Source of the DNA: Betaproteobacteria bacterium UBA5216
GTDB lineage: Bacteria; Pseudomonadota; Gammaproteobacteria; Burkholderiales; SG8-41
Assembly (NCBI GenBank): GCA_002412495.1
Contig: DHVE01000104.1
Span: 29,937 to 93,936, forward strand
DNA length: 64,000 nucleotides
Direction of reading: 5' to 3'
Part shown: piece by piece, positions 34,174 to 44,793 of the stretch
How the letters are laid out: every line of letters begins with the position of its first letter
Numbering within the stretch: the first letter of the stretch is position 1
Made by a program: the position numbers and the translations under genes
Notes under the pieces: model-generated
Databases searched by the model: none
What the model was told of the DNA's origin: nothing
The model's input: only the letters and a program-made list of their open reading frames with translations

Positions 34174-35130
34174 CTACACGTTCCCGATAAATTCCACCAT
34201 CCGTTTGCGCTGTGCCGCGTTCGGCAAACGTGTGCGCGCGGCATCAAGGTTATCCTGCATGTGTTCCACGCGATCCGTGCCGGGAATGACAATATTCACT
34301 TCTTCCCGGGCAATCAGGTATTTCAAAAAGAACTGGCCCCAAGTCGGCGCGTCGAATTCCTTCGCCCATTCGGGAACCGCCTTGCCGGCCACGGCCTTGA
34401 ACAGCGCCGCGCGCGCGAAAGGCAGATTGCACATCACCGCCGTGCCGGTGTCAGCCGCCACCGCGAGGAGCTTGTCTTCGACGCTGCGTTCCGCGAGCGA
34501 GTAATTGACCTGAATAAAATCGAGTTTTTCCTTTTGCAGCATTTCTATAAGGCGGGGATTGGCCTTGTCCTGATCCTGCGAGTGGGTTACACCGATATAG
34601 CGGCAAATGCCCTGTGCCTTCCAGTCGCGCAGCACGGCCAGATGTTCAGCAACTTCCGTCTGCGGCACGAAGCCGATGTTATGCCGCAGCATCAGTTCGA
34701 CTTTATCGGTGCGCAGCCGGCGCAGGGACTCCTTCATTTCGGCGATGGCGCCCTCGCGTCCGGGCGCGCGAAACTTGGTCGAGATGAACACGCGGTCACG
34801 CGCTTTCATTTCGGCGAGCAGGTCGCCGAGCGTCGCTTCCGCCGGCCCGTACGAGGGCGCGGTATCGATCGAACGCGCGCCGGCATCGAGCAGCGTGCGG
34901 ATGACCGCGATGCGGCTCGCGCGTTTTTCGGCGTCGTTACCGATATCGAGAACGAACTGCGTGCCCATGCCGATCACGGGCATGAGTTCGCCGGTGCGCG
35001 GAATCTTGCGCGTCAGCAACGGCTTGGGGGCGGCGGTTTGCGCGTTAACGGGCAATGCGGCAGAGGCGGCGAGGGCTGCGGCCAGTTTGAGTATGTCGCG
35101 GCGGGTGGCTGAGTAGTGAGTGGTTGTCAT
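34174..35130 (-). CDS. aldo/keto reductase with Tat-type signal peptide
   Basis: A 318-residue protein. The N-terminus SATRRDILKLAAALAASAALPVNAQ is a good twin-arginine signal (RRDILK, hydrophobic core, AQ cleavage near 31). The AKR barrel then shows PVIGMGTQFVLD, catalytic Asp and Tyr in DTAPSYGPAE, Lys in FISTKFRAPG, His in LMLRHNIG, and VIPGTDRVEHMQDN near the C-terminus. It is a paralogue of the protein at 23062. Periplasmic location is predicted; the cofactor source is then a puzzle. It converges on the second UGSC selenoprotein gene. Confidence 0.86.
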   Translation of the reverse strand: MTTTHYSATRRDILKLAAALAASAALPVNAQTAAPKPLLTRKIPRTGELMPVIGMGTQFVLDIGNDAEKRASRIAVIRTLLDAGARSIDTAPSYGPAEATLGDLLAEMKARDRVFISTKFRAPGREGAIAEMKESLRRLRTDKVELMLRHNIGFVPQTEVAEHLAVLRDWKAQGICRYIGVTHSQDQDKANPRLIEMLQKEKLDFIQVNYSLAERSVEDKLLAVAADTGTAVMCNLPFARAALFKAVAGKAVPEWAKEFDAPTWGQFFLKYLIAREEVNIVIPGTDRVEHMQDNLDAARTRLPNAAQRKRMVEFIGNV

Positions 35131-35157
35131 GGGGAAAAGTATAATAAAAACAGATGG

Positions 35158-36477
35158 TTACTGCTTATCTTGCGAGGCGGCGCTGGCGACCGCGCGCGCT
35201 TCCTGTGTGCGGCCCAAGGCCAGCGCAAGGGCCAGCCAGGCGGCGGTTACAGGTACTGTGGCCAGTGAAATCGCGCCGAGTTCCAGGCCCGCGCCGCGCA
35301 GCAGCGTGAATACCCAGCCGAATAGCGCATCGCTGCCGCGAAACACCACGTTGTCGATCACGTTCTTGGCCTTGTATTTTTCTTCGCGATCCACCACCGT
35401 GAACAATACCTCGCGCGCGGGATTGGAAATCGCGAAGTTCGCCGCGCGCTGTGCCGCCTGAAACGCAATCACCACCCATAACATCGGCGTCGCCCACAGC
35501 GCGATAAAGCCTATCGCAAAAATCAGTGGAAGAAAGGCCGCCGCCGGTCCCGCGCCAAAGCGCTTGATGAGTCTGCCCGTGGCGAGAAACTGCACAATGA
35601 TGGTGAGCACGCTGACGGCAAGATCAATTTGCGCAAAAATCGCCGTGCGCTTGTTGGGATCATCGGTCAGCGCGGCAACAATGTTCGCCTGCTGAAAATA
35701 CAAAAATGTGCCGGCCAGCGACAGCATGGCCACCCACAGCGCGATGCCCGCGAGGTAGGGCGAGCGTACGATCATGACTATGCCCGCCATCCAACTTCCG
35801 CCCAGCCCGCCGACTGCCGCATCCACCTTGGGTTTTTGCGCGGCGATCTGTTCGGCTTTGAACGCCGCCGCCGCGGATTCAAGCTGCATCGCGCAGAACA
35901 CCGCGGCTTCAAGTAGCAGTGCGGCAATGATCAGCAGATTTGCGCGGCCTATCGGGACTGCCAGACTGGCTGCGATGAGCGGTCCGAGCAGCGCACCGGC
36001 GGAGCCGCCTGCCGCGATAAACCCGAACAGGCGCTTGCCTTGCTCTGAGCCGTACAGATCGGCCATGAACGACCAGAACACCGACACCGCGAACAGATTG
36101 AACACGCTGATCCAAACAAAAAATACCTGCGCGGTAATTGTGAGCTCGATACCGCGTGTCAGCAGCACCCAAAAGATAATGATGTTGGCGGCAAAGAAGT
36201 GGTACACTAGCGGTATAAACCGTTGCCGCGGCAGTCGCGCCACCAGCGCGCCATAGATCGGCACCACCGCGAGCATGACAAAAAACGTCGCGGTAAACAG
36301 CCACGGCAGATTCTTGACGCCGCTCGCAAGGCCCATTTCGTCGCGCACCGGGCGTAGCACGTAGTAGCCCGCAAGCAGACAGAAAAAATACGCGAACGAC
36401 CACAATAACGCGCGGGTTTCGCCGGGTTTAACGGCGACCACGCGGGCCAGAAATTTATCGATTGGCGATTCGCTCAT
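35158..36477 (-). CDS. MFS-type permease with about 12 membrane helices
   Basis: A 439-residue integral membrane protein with roughly twelve hydrophobic segments, from LWSFAYFFCLLAGYYVLRPVRDEMG through VIAFQAAQRAANFAISNPAREVLF to the final VTAAWLALALALG. The YYVLRPVRDEMG start is typical of a proteobacterial MFS group sometimes called ATP/ADP-antiporter-like, whose substrate is not known. ATG 36477 begins MSESPIDKFLARV; the frame continues further upstream only by overlapping galU. The gene is 13 bases after the galU stop and 27 bases before the start of the aldo-keto reductase gene on the same strand. Confidence 0.83.
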   Translation of the reverse strand: MSESPIDKFLARVVAVKPGETRALLWSFAYFFCLLAGYYVLRPVRDEMGLASGVKNLPWLFTATFFVMLAVVPIYGALVARLPRQRFIPLVYHFFAANIIIFWVLLTRGIELTITAQVFFVWISVFNLFAVSVFWSFMADLYGSEQGKRLFGFIAAGGSAGALLGPLIAASLAVPIGRANLLIIAALLLEAAVFCAMQLESAAAAFKAEQIAAQKPKVDAAVGGLGGSWMAGIVMIVRSPYLAGIALWVAMLSLAGTFLYFQQANIVAALTDDPNKRTAIFAQIDLAVSVLTIIVQFLATGRLIKRFGAGPAAAFLPLIFAIGFIALWATPMLWVVIAFQAAQRAANFAISNPAREVLFTVVDREEKYKAKNVIDNVVFRGSDALFGWVFTLLRGAGLELGAISLATVPVTAAWLALALALGRTQEARAVASAASQDKQ

Positions 36478-36490
36478 GCGGCCCCCGGCA

Positions 36491-37372
36491 CTACGCGGGA
36501 CGCCGGTAGCCGAACGACTCCAGATAAGCCCTGAATTCGTTGCCGACTTCCGCATGGGTTTGCCCGATTTCAAGCGTGGCTTGCAAATAGCCGAGCTTCG
36601 AGCCGCAATCGTAACGCTTGCCCTCGTAGCGATACGCCAAAACCTGCTGCTCGGTGATGAGCGAGGCAATCGCATCGGTGAGTTGAATTTCGCCACCCGC
36701 GCCGGGGCGCACCTGCGCAAGATGATGGAAAATGCGCGCGGGGAGAATATAGCGGCCCACCACCGCAAGCGTCGACGGCGCGTTCTCCGGCTTGGGTTTT
36801 TCGACGATGGCCTCGATGGACTCCAGACGATCCGCCAGTGGCCGCGTGGCGACAATGCCATAACTGCCGGTATCGGCGCACGGCACTTCCTGCACACCCA
36901 GCACCGCGCTGTTGTAGCGGCCGTGGATATCCACCATTTGCCGTGTTACCGCGCGTTGCGCGACAATCAGATCATCGGCCAGCAGCACCGCAAAGGGTTC
37001 GTCCGCGATGGCGGGTTGGGCGCACAGCACGGCATGACCGAGGCCGAGGGCTTCGGTCTGGCGAATGTAGATGCAATTCACGTTTTTCGGCAGAATGCCG
37101 CGCACCGCGTCCAGCAGCGCTTGCTTGCCGCGGCGTTCGAGTTCCGTTTCCAGTTCGTAGGCCTTGTCGAAATGGTCTTCAATCGCGCGCTTGCCGCGGC
37201 CCGTGATGAAGATCAAATCGGTCATGCCGGCCGCCACTGCCTCTTCAACCGCGAACTGAATCAGCGGCTTATCGACTATTGGCATCATCTCCTTCGGACT
37301 GGCCTTGGTCGCGGGTAAAAAGCGCGTGCCCATGCCGGCGACCGGGAAGACTGCTTTGGTGATGGTTTTCAT
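36491..37372 (-). CDS. galU: UTP-glucose-1-phosphate uridylyltransferase
   Basis: A 293-residue nucleotidyltransferase closely matching bacterial GalU. The N-terminus has the nucleotide-binding signature FPVAGMGTRFLPATKASPKE (10-29), followed by MMPIVDKPLIQFAVEEA, then FAVLLADDLI (metal Asp) and VEKPKPENAPSTLAVVGRYI. It makes UDP-glucose from UTP and glucose-1-phosphate for envelope polysaccharides, lipopolysaccharide and trehalose routes. Cytoplasmic. Length is normal for the family. It is divergent from the exporter operon at 37561, with 188 bases in between. Confidence 0.93.
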   Translation of the reverse strand: MKTITKAVFPVAGMGTRFLPATKASPKEMMPIVDKPLIQFAVEEAVAAGMTDLIFITGRGKRAIEDHFDKAYELETELERRGKQALLDAVRGILPKNVNCIYIRQTEALGLGHAVLCAQPAIADEPFAVLLADDLIVAQRAVTRQMVDIHGRYNSAVLGVQEVPCADTGSYGIVATRPLADRLESIEAIVEKPKPENAPSTLAVVGRYILPARIFHHLAQVRPGAGGEIQLTDAIASLITEQQVLAYRYEGKRYDCGSKLGYLQATLEIGQTHAEVGNEFRAYLESFGYRRPA

Positions 37373-37560
37373 GTTGTTTGAGTTATTGTGAGGCGGCTAA
37401 AGGGACTAAAGGGCCAATTGTAGATTGTACTCCGTGACCGCGATCAGACGGCTGGCGCGGACATCGTGGCGCCTTTAGCAATGCGCCACAATTGATGTAT
37501 ATCATTACACTGAAGCAATGGTATGCTAACCTTTTGTTTTTACGGAATAAAAATAATCAC

Positions 37561-38757
37561 ATGCGATTCGGAATGCGCGGGCTGTTGATCGTGGCGGTTG
37601 CCGTGGGTGTGGCCGCGATGGCGTACCTTGCGACGCGGCCCAAACCGGTGGCGGTGGACATCATGATCGCCAAGCGCGAAGACGTGCAGACCAGCGTGGT
37701 GGCGAGCGGGCGGGTACTCGCGCCATCGCGCGTGGATATCGGTTCAACCATTACCGGGCGCGTGCAGAAAGTCGCGGTCCGTGAAGGCGCGCGCGTGGCC
37801 GAGGGCCAGTTGCTGGTGCAACTGGAACAAACGGAATTGGCAGCGGCGGTGTCGCAGGCACGCGCGGCGCGTGACCGCGCACGGGCACGCGTGACGTCGG
37901 TGGCCACACTCGCGCTGCCCACCGCGCGCGAATCGCAATCGCAGGCCGAATCGAACGTCACGCTCGCCGAGCGCGAATACAAGCGCTCGCAGGACTTGCT
38001 GGCCAAGGGGTTTATCAGTCAATCGCGGGTTGACGAGGCCGAGCGGCAGGTGCTGGTGGCGCGCAGCCAACTGGCATCCGCCAAATCGCAGGTCAGCGCG
38101 CAGAGCACGCAGGGTGGCGAGGCGCAACAGGTGCGCGAGCAACTGGCCGAAGCCGAAGCCGCGTTGCAACTCGCGCAGGCGAAACTCGCGCAAACAGAAA
38201 TTCGCGCGCCCGCCGCCGGCGTGGTGTTGGAACGTTTGGTCGAGCCCGGCGACATCGCGCAGCCCACGCGCCGCGTGATGACGCTGGCGCTCGACGGGCC
38301 GGCGCGGCTGATTGTTCAGGTGGATGAAAAAAATCTGCCGCTGCTGCAAACCGGCAGCAAGGCGCTCGCGGCGGCGGATGCGTTTCCCACCGAGCGTTTC
38401 GAAGCGGTGATCGCCTATATTTCGCCCGGTGTGGACGCGGCGCGCGGCACGGTGGAATTGCGGCTCGACATACCGGGGGCGCCGGCGTTTCTGAAATCCG
38501 ACATGACCGTATCGGTTGATATCACCGGGCCGCTGTTGAAGCAGGTGGTGTTTGCGCCCGCCGACATCGTGCATCAATTGCAATCGGATGCGCCGTATGT
38601 GGTACTGGATCGCGATGGTCTAGCCACCAAGGCGCCGGTGCGCGTCGGTGTGCAGATGCAAGGCAAGGTGCAACTGGTGAAGGGCGTCGAGACGGGCGAG
38701 CGCCTGGTGCTGACGCGCGAAGTCGAACCGGGTGTACGGTTGCGAGCGCGGAAATAG
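37561..38757 (+). CDS. efflux periplasmic adaptor (MacA/HlyD-type membrane fusion protein)
   Basis: A 398-residue adaptor. One N-terminal membrane anchor (LLIVAVAVGVAAMAYLA, about 7-23) precedes the biotinyl-lipoyl-like halves: VVASGRVLAPSRVDIGSTITGRVQKVAVREGARVAEGQL... near 45-85 and IRAPAAGVVLERLVEPGDI near 218-236. Between them is a long helical hairpin (about 90-210). A beta-barrel domain follows, with the membrane-proximal VRVGVQMQGKVQLVKGVETGERLVL. It should bridge the inner-membrane permease and an outer membrane channel. ATG 37561 is chosen for the membrane anchor; the ORF extends upstream to 37492 without a better start. First gene of adaptor-permease-ATPase operon. Confidence 0.88.
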   Translation: MRFGMRGLLIVAVAVGVAAMAYLATRPKPVAVDIMIAKREDVQTSVVASGRVLAPSRVDIGSTITGRVQKVAVREGARVAEGQLLVQLEQTELAAAVSQARAARDRARARVTSVATLALPTARESQSQAESNVTLAEREYKRSQDLLAKGFISQSRVDEAERQVLVARSQLASAKSQVSAQSTQGGEAQQVREQLAEAEAALQLAQAKLAQTEIRAPAAGVVLERLVEPGDIAQPTRRVMTLALDGPARLIVQVDEKNLPLLQTGSKALAAADAFPTERFEAVIAYISPGVDAARGTVELRLDIPGAPAFLKSDMTVSVDITGPLLKQVVFAPADIVHQLQSDAPYVVLDRDGLATKAPVRVGVQMQGKVQLVKGVETGERLVLTREVEPGVRLRARK

Positions 38758-38762
38758 CTGGC

Positions 38763-39989
<1,227 letters not shown>

Positions 39990-40007
39990 CGGGAACAGGA
40001 CCGGCGC

Positions 40008-40748
40008 ATGAACACAACCACAGCATCATCAGCGGCGCCTGCCGCGCTGGTCCAGCTGGCAGCACTGCGCAAAACCTACAATGCAGGCCTGCCCTCGGAG
40101 CAGGAGGTGCTGCATGGCATTAATCTCGAGATACGCGCGGGTGAGTTCGCGGCACTCATAGGCCCTTCCGGCTCCGGCAAAAGCACCTTGCTCAACATAC
40201 TCGGCTTACTGGAGGGAGGTTCCGGTGGCGTCTATCGGCTGGCGGGGCGCGATGTCACGCAACTGGACGACGACGCGCGCACCCAAGCGCGCCACGCCAC
40301 GCTCGGATTCATTTTTCAGTTTCATCACTTGTTGCCGGCATTCAGTACACTCGAAAACGTGATGTTGCCCGCGCTGATCGGCGGCGAGGTGATGGACAAA
40401 ACCTCGCGTGATCGCGCGGCGTGGCTGCTCGACGCGGTGGGGCTGAACGGTGCGCACCACAAAAAACCCTCAGAGCTTTCCGGGGGCATGCAACAGCGGG
40501 TGGCCATTGCGCGCGCACTGGTGCGATCGCCGCAACTGGTGCTGGCCGATGAACCCACCGGCAATCTCGATACACATACCAGCGACAGCATTTTCGAATT
40601 GTTGCGTCAATTCAATCGCGAGCAGGGCACGGCGTTTCTGGTGGTGACGCATGATCCGCGGCTCGCCGCGCGCTGCGACCGCATCATCGAGTTGGTGGAT
40701 GGATCGATTGCAGGCGACCGTGCCAATACACCCAGTACGAACCGGTAA
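40008..40748 (+). CDS. ABC transporter ATP-binding protein (MacB/LolD type)
   Basis: A 246-residue ATPase: Walker A GPSGSGKST (47-55), Q-loop FQFHHLLPAFST, signature LSGGMQQRVAIARAL (about 156-170), Walker B LVLADEPTGNLD, and switch VVTHDPRLAARC. The LxGxEV-type N-terminus and TLENVMLP element place it with the LolD/MacB group. It completes the exporter with the adaptor at 37561 and the permease at 38763 in one operon. Two copies would energise a permease dimer. Confidence 0.92.
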   Translation: MNTTTASSAAPAALVQLAALRKTYNAGLPSEQEVLHGINLEIRAGEFAALIGPSGSGKSTLLNILGLLEGGSGGVYRLAGRDVTQLDDDARTQARHATLGFIFQFHHLLPAFSTLENVMLPALIGGEVMDKTSRDRAAWLLDAVGLNGAHHKKPSELSGGMQQRVAIARALVRSPQLVLADEPTGNLDTHTSDSIFELLRQFNREQGTAFLVVTHDPRLAARCDRIIELVDGSIAGDRANTPSTNR

Positions 40749-40770
40749 TTAGTCGTTTAAAAACATACAC

Positions 40771-41529
40771 TTACATCCCGGGGAATCGCCCGCCCGAACA
40801 GGTAATGCGGTCCCCCGTGATATACGAGGCCTCGTCCGAAGCAAGAAACAGCGCCGCGTTGGCGACTTCATCGGGGATGCCATTGCGCCGCAGCGCCAGA
40901 TGCTGATGCTCGGGACGCATTTCCTCGCCCGGCAAATACCACTCGGGATTGCGCCGCTCGGTATCGATGTTACCCACGGCGATCAGGTTGGCGCGCACGC
41001 GGTGCGGGCCAAGGTCCACGGCCATCGCCTTGATCAGCCCGTACAGACCGTGCTTTGAGGCCGCCACCGCGCTGATGCCCGTCCGCATGGCGGTTAGGGA
41101 TGACATGCCGCCCAGCGCGACAATGCTGCCGCGCTTGCGTTCGATCATCCCAGGCGCCAATGCCTTGGCAAGGAAAAACGTCGAATGCACATTGACGTTG
41201 AAAATCTGTTGCCACTCGTCGTAACTGAAATCCCAAAATGGCCGGTGCGGGCGCAAGCCCACGACGCTGATCAACACGTCCACCTTGCCGAAGTGTTGAA
41301 GGCCTTGCTGCACCACGCGGTTGACCGCCTCATGCTGGCTCACGTCCGCCGCGAGCGGCAAGGCGCGCACGCCCAAGGCCTCGCATTCGCCCGCGACCTG
41401 TTCCACATCGCTGGCGGTTCTGGCTACCAGAATGACATCCGCGCCTTCGCGGGCAAAAGCCAATGCCATCGCCTTGCCGATGTTGCGGCCGGCGCCGGAG
41501 ATCAGCGCGGTCTTGCCTTGAAATCGCAT
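40771..41529 (-). CDS. SDR-family protein lacking the catalytic Tyr
   Basis: A 252-residue SDR fold with ISGAGRNIGKA (10-20) as the cofactor loop. The YxxxK site reads V155-A-A-S-K159, and the serine region is VALGGMSSL, with Gly at the usual position. NNxG is replaced by ISVVG (near 87-91). So it has lost Ser, Tyr and the Asn motif, keeping only Lys. The end DRITCSGGRFPGM resembles the VDGG end of active SDRs. ATG 41529 follows GGAG with seven bases between; the long frame to 41685 runs into the divergent Bug gene. It converges with the ABC ATPase gene. Confidence 0.84.
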   Translation of the reverse strand: MRFQGKTALISGAGRNIGKAMALAFAREGADVILVARTASDVEQVAGECEALGVRALPLAADVSQHEAVNRVVQQGLQHFGKVDVLISVVGLRPHRPFWDFSYDEWQQIFNVNVHSTFFLAKALAPGMIERKRGSIVALGGMSSLTAMRTGISAVAASKHGLYGLIKAMAVDLGPHRVRANLIAVGNIDTERRNPEWYLPGEEMRPEHQHLALRRNGIPDEVANAALFLASDEASYITGDRITCSGGRFPGM

Positions 41530-41679
41530 GAGCGTACTCCCGAGGATAAGTGCAAGGAATAGTCGGGCTTTTTTACCGGGGCGTCCAGAGCGTGTCAACC
41601 GGAGAGCCGGACGCGCACGGTTTTGTTGCGACACGCCTTTTGATATAAAGTGAACCGAATGCTTGAAAGGGTGGCCATT

Positions 41680-42654
41680 ATGCAACTGCGTATGGGGTGG
41701 ATCATCGGGGTGTTATTGCCGGCGCTCGGGGTCGCTCCCCACGCTGGCGCGCAGCAATATCCGACCAAGGCCATTCGGCTGCTGGTGGGCAATACGCCGG
41801 GCGGCGGCACCGATCTTATTGCGCGCACGCTCTCGCAAAGGTTGTATGAAGCCTGGGGACACTCCGTGGTGGTCGAGCATCGCCCCGGCGGCACTGGCGC
41901 GGTGGCGTCGGTGACCGTCGCCAAGGCCGCACCGGACGGTTACAGCCTGATGATCGTGACGAGCAGCAGCCATGCCATCGCGCCGGCGCTGCAACGCGAT
42001 TTGCCCTATCACCCGGTGCGGGATTTTGCATCGGTGGCGCTGGTTGCCACCGCGCCGCAAATACTGGTGGCGCATCCCGCGCTCGCGGCCAACTCGGTCA
42101 AGGAACTGGTCGCGCTGGCGAAAGCCAAACCCGGCGCGCTTAACTATGCGTCATCCGGTACCGGTACGCTTGGCTACATGACCGCGGAACTGCTCAAATC
42201 CGTCACGCAAACTGACATCGTGCACATTCCTTACAAAGGCACCGGTAGCGCGGTGATTGAACTGCTCGGCGGTCAGGTGCAATTGATGTTCAGCGCGCCC
42301 GGCGCCGTGATTCAGCACGTGCGCGCCGGCAAGCTGAAATCAATGGCCGTGGCAAGCGCCAAGCGGCCCGCGGGTCTGGAAGACGTGACGACCTTTGCCG
42401 AAGCGGGGTATCCCGCCATCGAGGCCTCGAACTGGTACGCCATACTCACCACGGCAGGTACACCCAAGGCGATTGTGGACAAACTGAATCAGGGCATTGT
42501 GCGCGCGGTGAGCCTGCCCGATGTTAAAGAGTCGTTTTTCTCGCAGGGTTACGAGGCGACCTCCAGCACGCCGCAGCAACTTGAACAACTGATTCGCAAC
42601 GACCTTGCGAAGTGGCAGAAGGTGGTTCAGGCGGCGGGTGCGCGGCAGCGTTAA
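41680..42654 (+). CDS. Bug-family (TctC) solute-binding receptor
   Basis: A 324-residue receptor with signal peptide MQLRMGWIIGVLLPALGVAPHAGAQ (cleaved near 25) then QYPTKAIRLLVGNTPGGGTD. Other landmarks: VVVEHRPGGTGAVA, KAAPDGYSLMIVTSS, NYASSGTGTLGYMTAEL, IVHIPYKGTGSAVIELLGGQV and WQKVVQAAGARQR. ATG 41680 follows AAAGG with good spacing; ATG 41659 is an alternative. It is divergent from the atypical SDR gene and converges with the OYE-type reductase gene, whose stop is seven bases away. Confidence 0.91.
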   Translation: MQLRMGWIIGVLLPALGVAPHAGAQQYPTKAIRLLVGNTPGGGTDLIARTLSQRLYEAWGHSVVVEHRPGGTGAVASVTVAKAAPDGYSLMIVTSSSHAIAPALQRDLPYHPVRDFASVALVATAPQILVAHPALAANSVKELVALAKAKPGALNYASSGTGTLGYMTAELLKSVTQTDIVHIPYKGTGSAVIELLGGQVQLMFSAPGAVIQHVRAGKLKSMAVASAKRPAGLEDVTTFAEAGYPAIEASNWYAILTTAGTPKAIVDKLNQGIVRAVSLPDVKESFFSQGYEATSSTPQQLEQLIRNDLAKWQKVVQAAGARQR

Positions 42655-42660
42655 TCTGGG

Positions 42661-44649
42661 TTAGATCGCATTGCCTGCGGCGTCGCCATCAGCGGTCGCG
42701 GCCAACAGCCCGCGCGGCGACAGACAATCACCGGCACGGTGTACCTCGATGCCGGCCTCGCGCAAGGGCTCGTACAACGTATCGTTGGGCACGCGTGGTG
42801 TTGCGTATGCGAGAAACGCCACGTTGTTGATGACCCCTACGTCGCCGTTGTAGACGTTAACGTATTCCAGAGTACCGCTTTCGAAGCCATCGCTCCAGCG
42901 CGGCTCGGCGAGCATGATCATGCCGATGCGTTTTTCGCTTAACCGCCGCAGTATGCCTTGCCGCGCGATCAACGACGTGTCTTGCGCGAGGGCGTCGCGC
43001 GGCGTGATCAGCACAACGCGCCCGAACAGCGCATGCAGCCGTTCCGCCGCCGCATAAGTGCCTTCGGTGTGATCCATGTCGTACAACACCGCCGTGCCGG
43101 ATTGGCGGACGGTAATGCCTTCCAGTGCAGCCATGGCGGCACGCAGATCGGGTACCAGGCCGGCATCGCGCAAATCCGCGGGCAGCCACGACGGCGGCAG
43201 CATATGTGAGCCTGACGCGAGCACCACCGCGTCAGGTTGCAGCGCGAGCACATTGGCCAACGTGGCGGTCACGCCCAGTTCAAAACGGACACCGAATTTT
43301 TGCGCGGCCGCAAGCTGGTAATCGGCAATGTTCTGATAAGACTCGCCACCCGGCAGTTGCGCGCGAAGCCGCAGTTTTCCGCCCACGCCGCCGCCGCGGC
43401 TGAACACCGTCACCGCATGTCCGCGTGCCGCGGCGATCCACGCGGCTTCCATGCCCGCCACGCCGGCGCCGACAACCACCACGCGTTTGCGCGTGGCGGC
43501 AGGCGAGGGCCGCCAATCCGCTTCGCCGGGGGCTGCCACGCGCGGATTATTAACGCAGGCGACGGCGCTCGCCTGTGTGTTGATGGTGTCCCAACAGGTA
43601 TTGCACGACAGGCAGTAACGGATGTTGTGGGTTCGTCCCTGCGCCGCCTTCAACGGCCACGCCGGATCGCACAGCAGCGGGCGTCCGAGTCCGATCAGTT
43701 CCGCGTCGCCGTGCGCAACCACGCTGTCGGCTTCCGCCGGATCGGTGATGAAGCCGAGTGCCACGACCGGCACGCCGGGTATGGCGCGGCGCAGTTCGCG
43801 GATCAGCGGCAGGTAGGGCGCGCGCGGGCCGTGGCCGTTGGGCAGATGCATTTCCATCGAGCGCGCGTGACTGCCTTGGGCAAAACACACGTAATCAACC
43901 CGGCCACCAGTCGTCAGATGTGATGCGATGATTGCGGCCTGCGCCGGATCAACGCCGCCGGAAACGCCGTCATCACCCGGTAGTTTCAATCCGAGAATAA
44001 AGGCCTTGCCGCAGGCGGCGCGTATCGCGGCCACGAGTTCAGCCACGATGCGGCAGCGTCCTTCGCAATCGCCGCCGTATCGATCCGTGCGGATGTTTGA
44101 GCACGGCGAAAGAAACTGATGAAACAGATGCCCGTGCGCGCACGAAATTTCAACACCGCTGAAGCCACAACGCTGCAATCGATGCGCGGACTGCGCGAAG
44201 TCGTTGATGAGTTGGCCGATCTCCGCCGCAGTCAGAGCATGCGGTACGGTCCAACTGATGTCGTCGGGCAGCGCGGATGCGCCCACGGCGTCGGGCGTGC
44301 GCCCGGGCACATGGCGGCCGCGCCCGGGATCCTGAATTTGGCCGAGCAGCCGGCAATCCTGCGATTCGACCGCGTCCGCCCAGCGCTTGAGCGCGTCCAG
44401 GTTGTCATCATTCCAGGCGCGCACCCAATGCGGTGCGTTCTGGCGGCGCGCCATGCTGAGCGGCTCGGTGACGATCAGCGCCGCGCCACCCTGCGCGCGA
44501 TTGGCGTGATACCGGATCAGCCGCTCGGTCACGCGCGTGTTCTCCGCCATGCGCGTGGTCATGGACGCATGCACGACCCGGTTGCGCAGCGGCTTGCCCG
44601 CCAAAGTGAAGGGCGAGAGCAGCGCCGGGTACGGGGTTGGTTCGTTCAT
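42661..44649 (-). CDS. FMN/4Fe-4S/FAD oxidoreductase of the 2,4-dienoyl-CoA reductase / TMADH family
   Basis: A 662-residue enzyme. The N-terminal OYE-like FMN barrel (about 1-350) includes RNRVVHASMTTRMAEN and AQSAHRLQRCGFSGVEISCAHG. The cluster segment CLSCNTCWDTINTQASAVAC (near 350) has C-x2-C-x2-C-x12-C spacing as in trimethylamine dehydrogenase. A second nucleotide-binding half begins VVVVGAGVAGMEAAWIAAARG (about 392-412) and takes electrons from NAD(P)H. Relatives reduce dienoyl-CoA or other enones, or demethylate amines; the substrate here is not clear. It converges with a Bug gene and is followed on the other strand by a CMD gene. Confidence 0.87.
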   Translation of the reverse strand: MNEPTPYPALLSPFTLAGKPLRNRVVHASMTTRMAENTRVTERLIRYHANRAQGGAALIVTEPLSMARRQNAPHWVRAWNDDNLDALKRWADAVESQDCRLLGQIQDPGRGRHVPGRTPDAVGASALPDDISWTVPHALTAAEIGQLINDFAQSAHRLQRCGFSGVEISCAHGHLFHQFLSPCSNIRTDRYGGDCEGRCRIVAELVAAIRAACGKAFILGLKLPGDDGVSGGVDPAQAAIIASHLTTGGRVDYVCFAQGSHARSMEMHLPNGHGPRAPYLPLIRELRRAIPGVPVVALGFITDPAEADSVVAHGDAELIGLGRPLLCDPAWPLKAAQGRTHNIRYCLSCNTCWDTINTQASAVACVNNPRVAAPGEADWRPSPAATRKRVVVVGAGVAGMEAAWIAAARGHAVTVFSRGGGVGGKLRLRAQLPGGESYQNIADYQLAAAQKFGVRFELGVTATLANVLALQPDAVVLASGSHMLPPSWLPADLRDAGLVPDLRAAMAALEGITVRQSGTAVLYDMDHTEGTYAAAERLHALFGRVVLITPRDALAQDTSLIARQGILRRLSEKRIGMIMLAEPRWSDGFESGTLEYVNVYNGDVGVINNVAFLAYATPRVPNDTLYEPLREAGIEVHRAGDCLSPRGLLAATADGDAAGNAI

Positions 44650-44672
44650 AAGATGATTGCGATAGCAGCGCG

Positions 44673-44702
44673 CGCAATGATACCGGGCGCAATGATACCG
44701 GG
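44673..44702. repeat. short tandem repeat, two 15-base units
   Basis: The unit CGCAATGATACCGGG occurs twice head to tail between the divergent OYE-type and CMD genes. It may be a local slippage duplication. No function is evident. Confidence 0.75.
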
Positions 44703-44793
44703 CGCTATTGCGATTTAGGTAAAAATGACGGAAATTGCAACGCTACACGTTGACACATCCAATTCATTCTCCAAACTGCAAACAGGAAACCCC

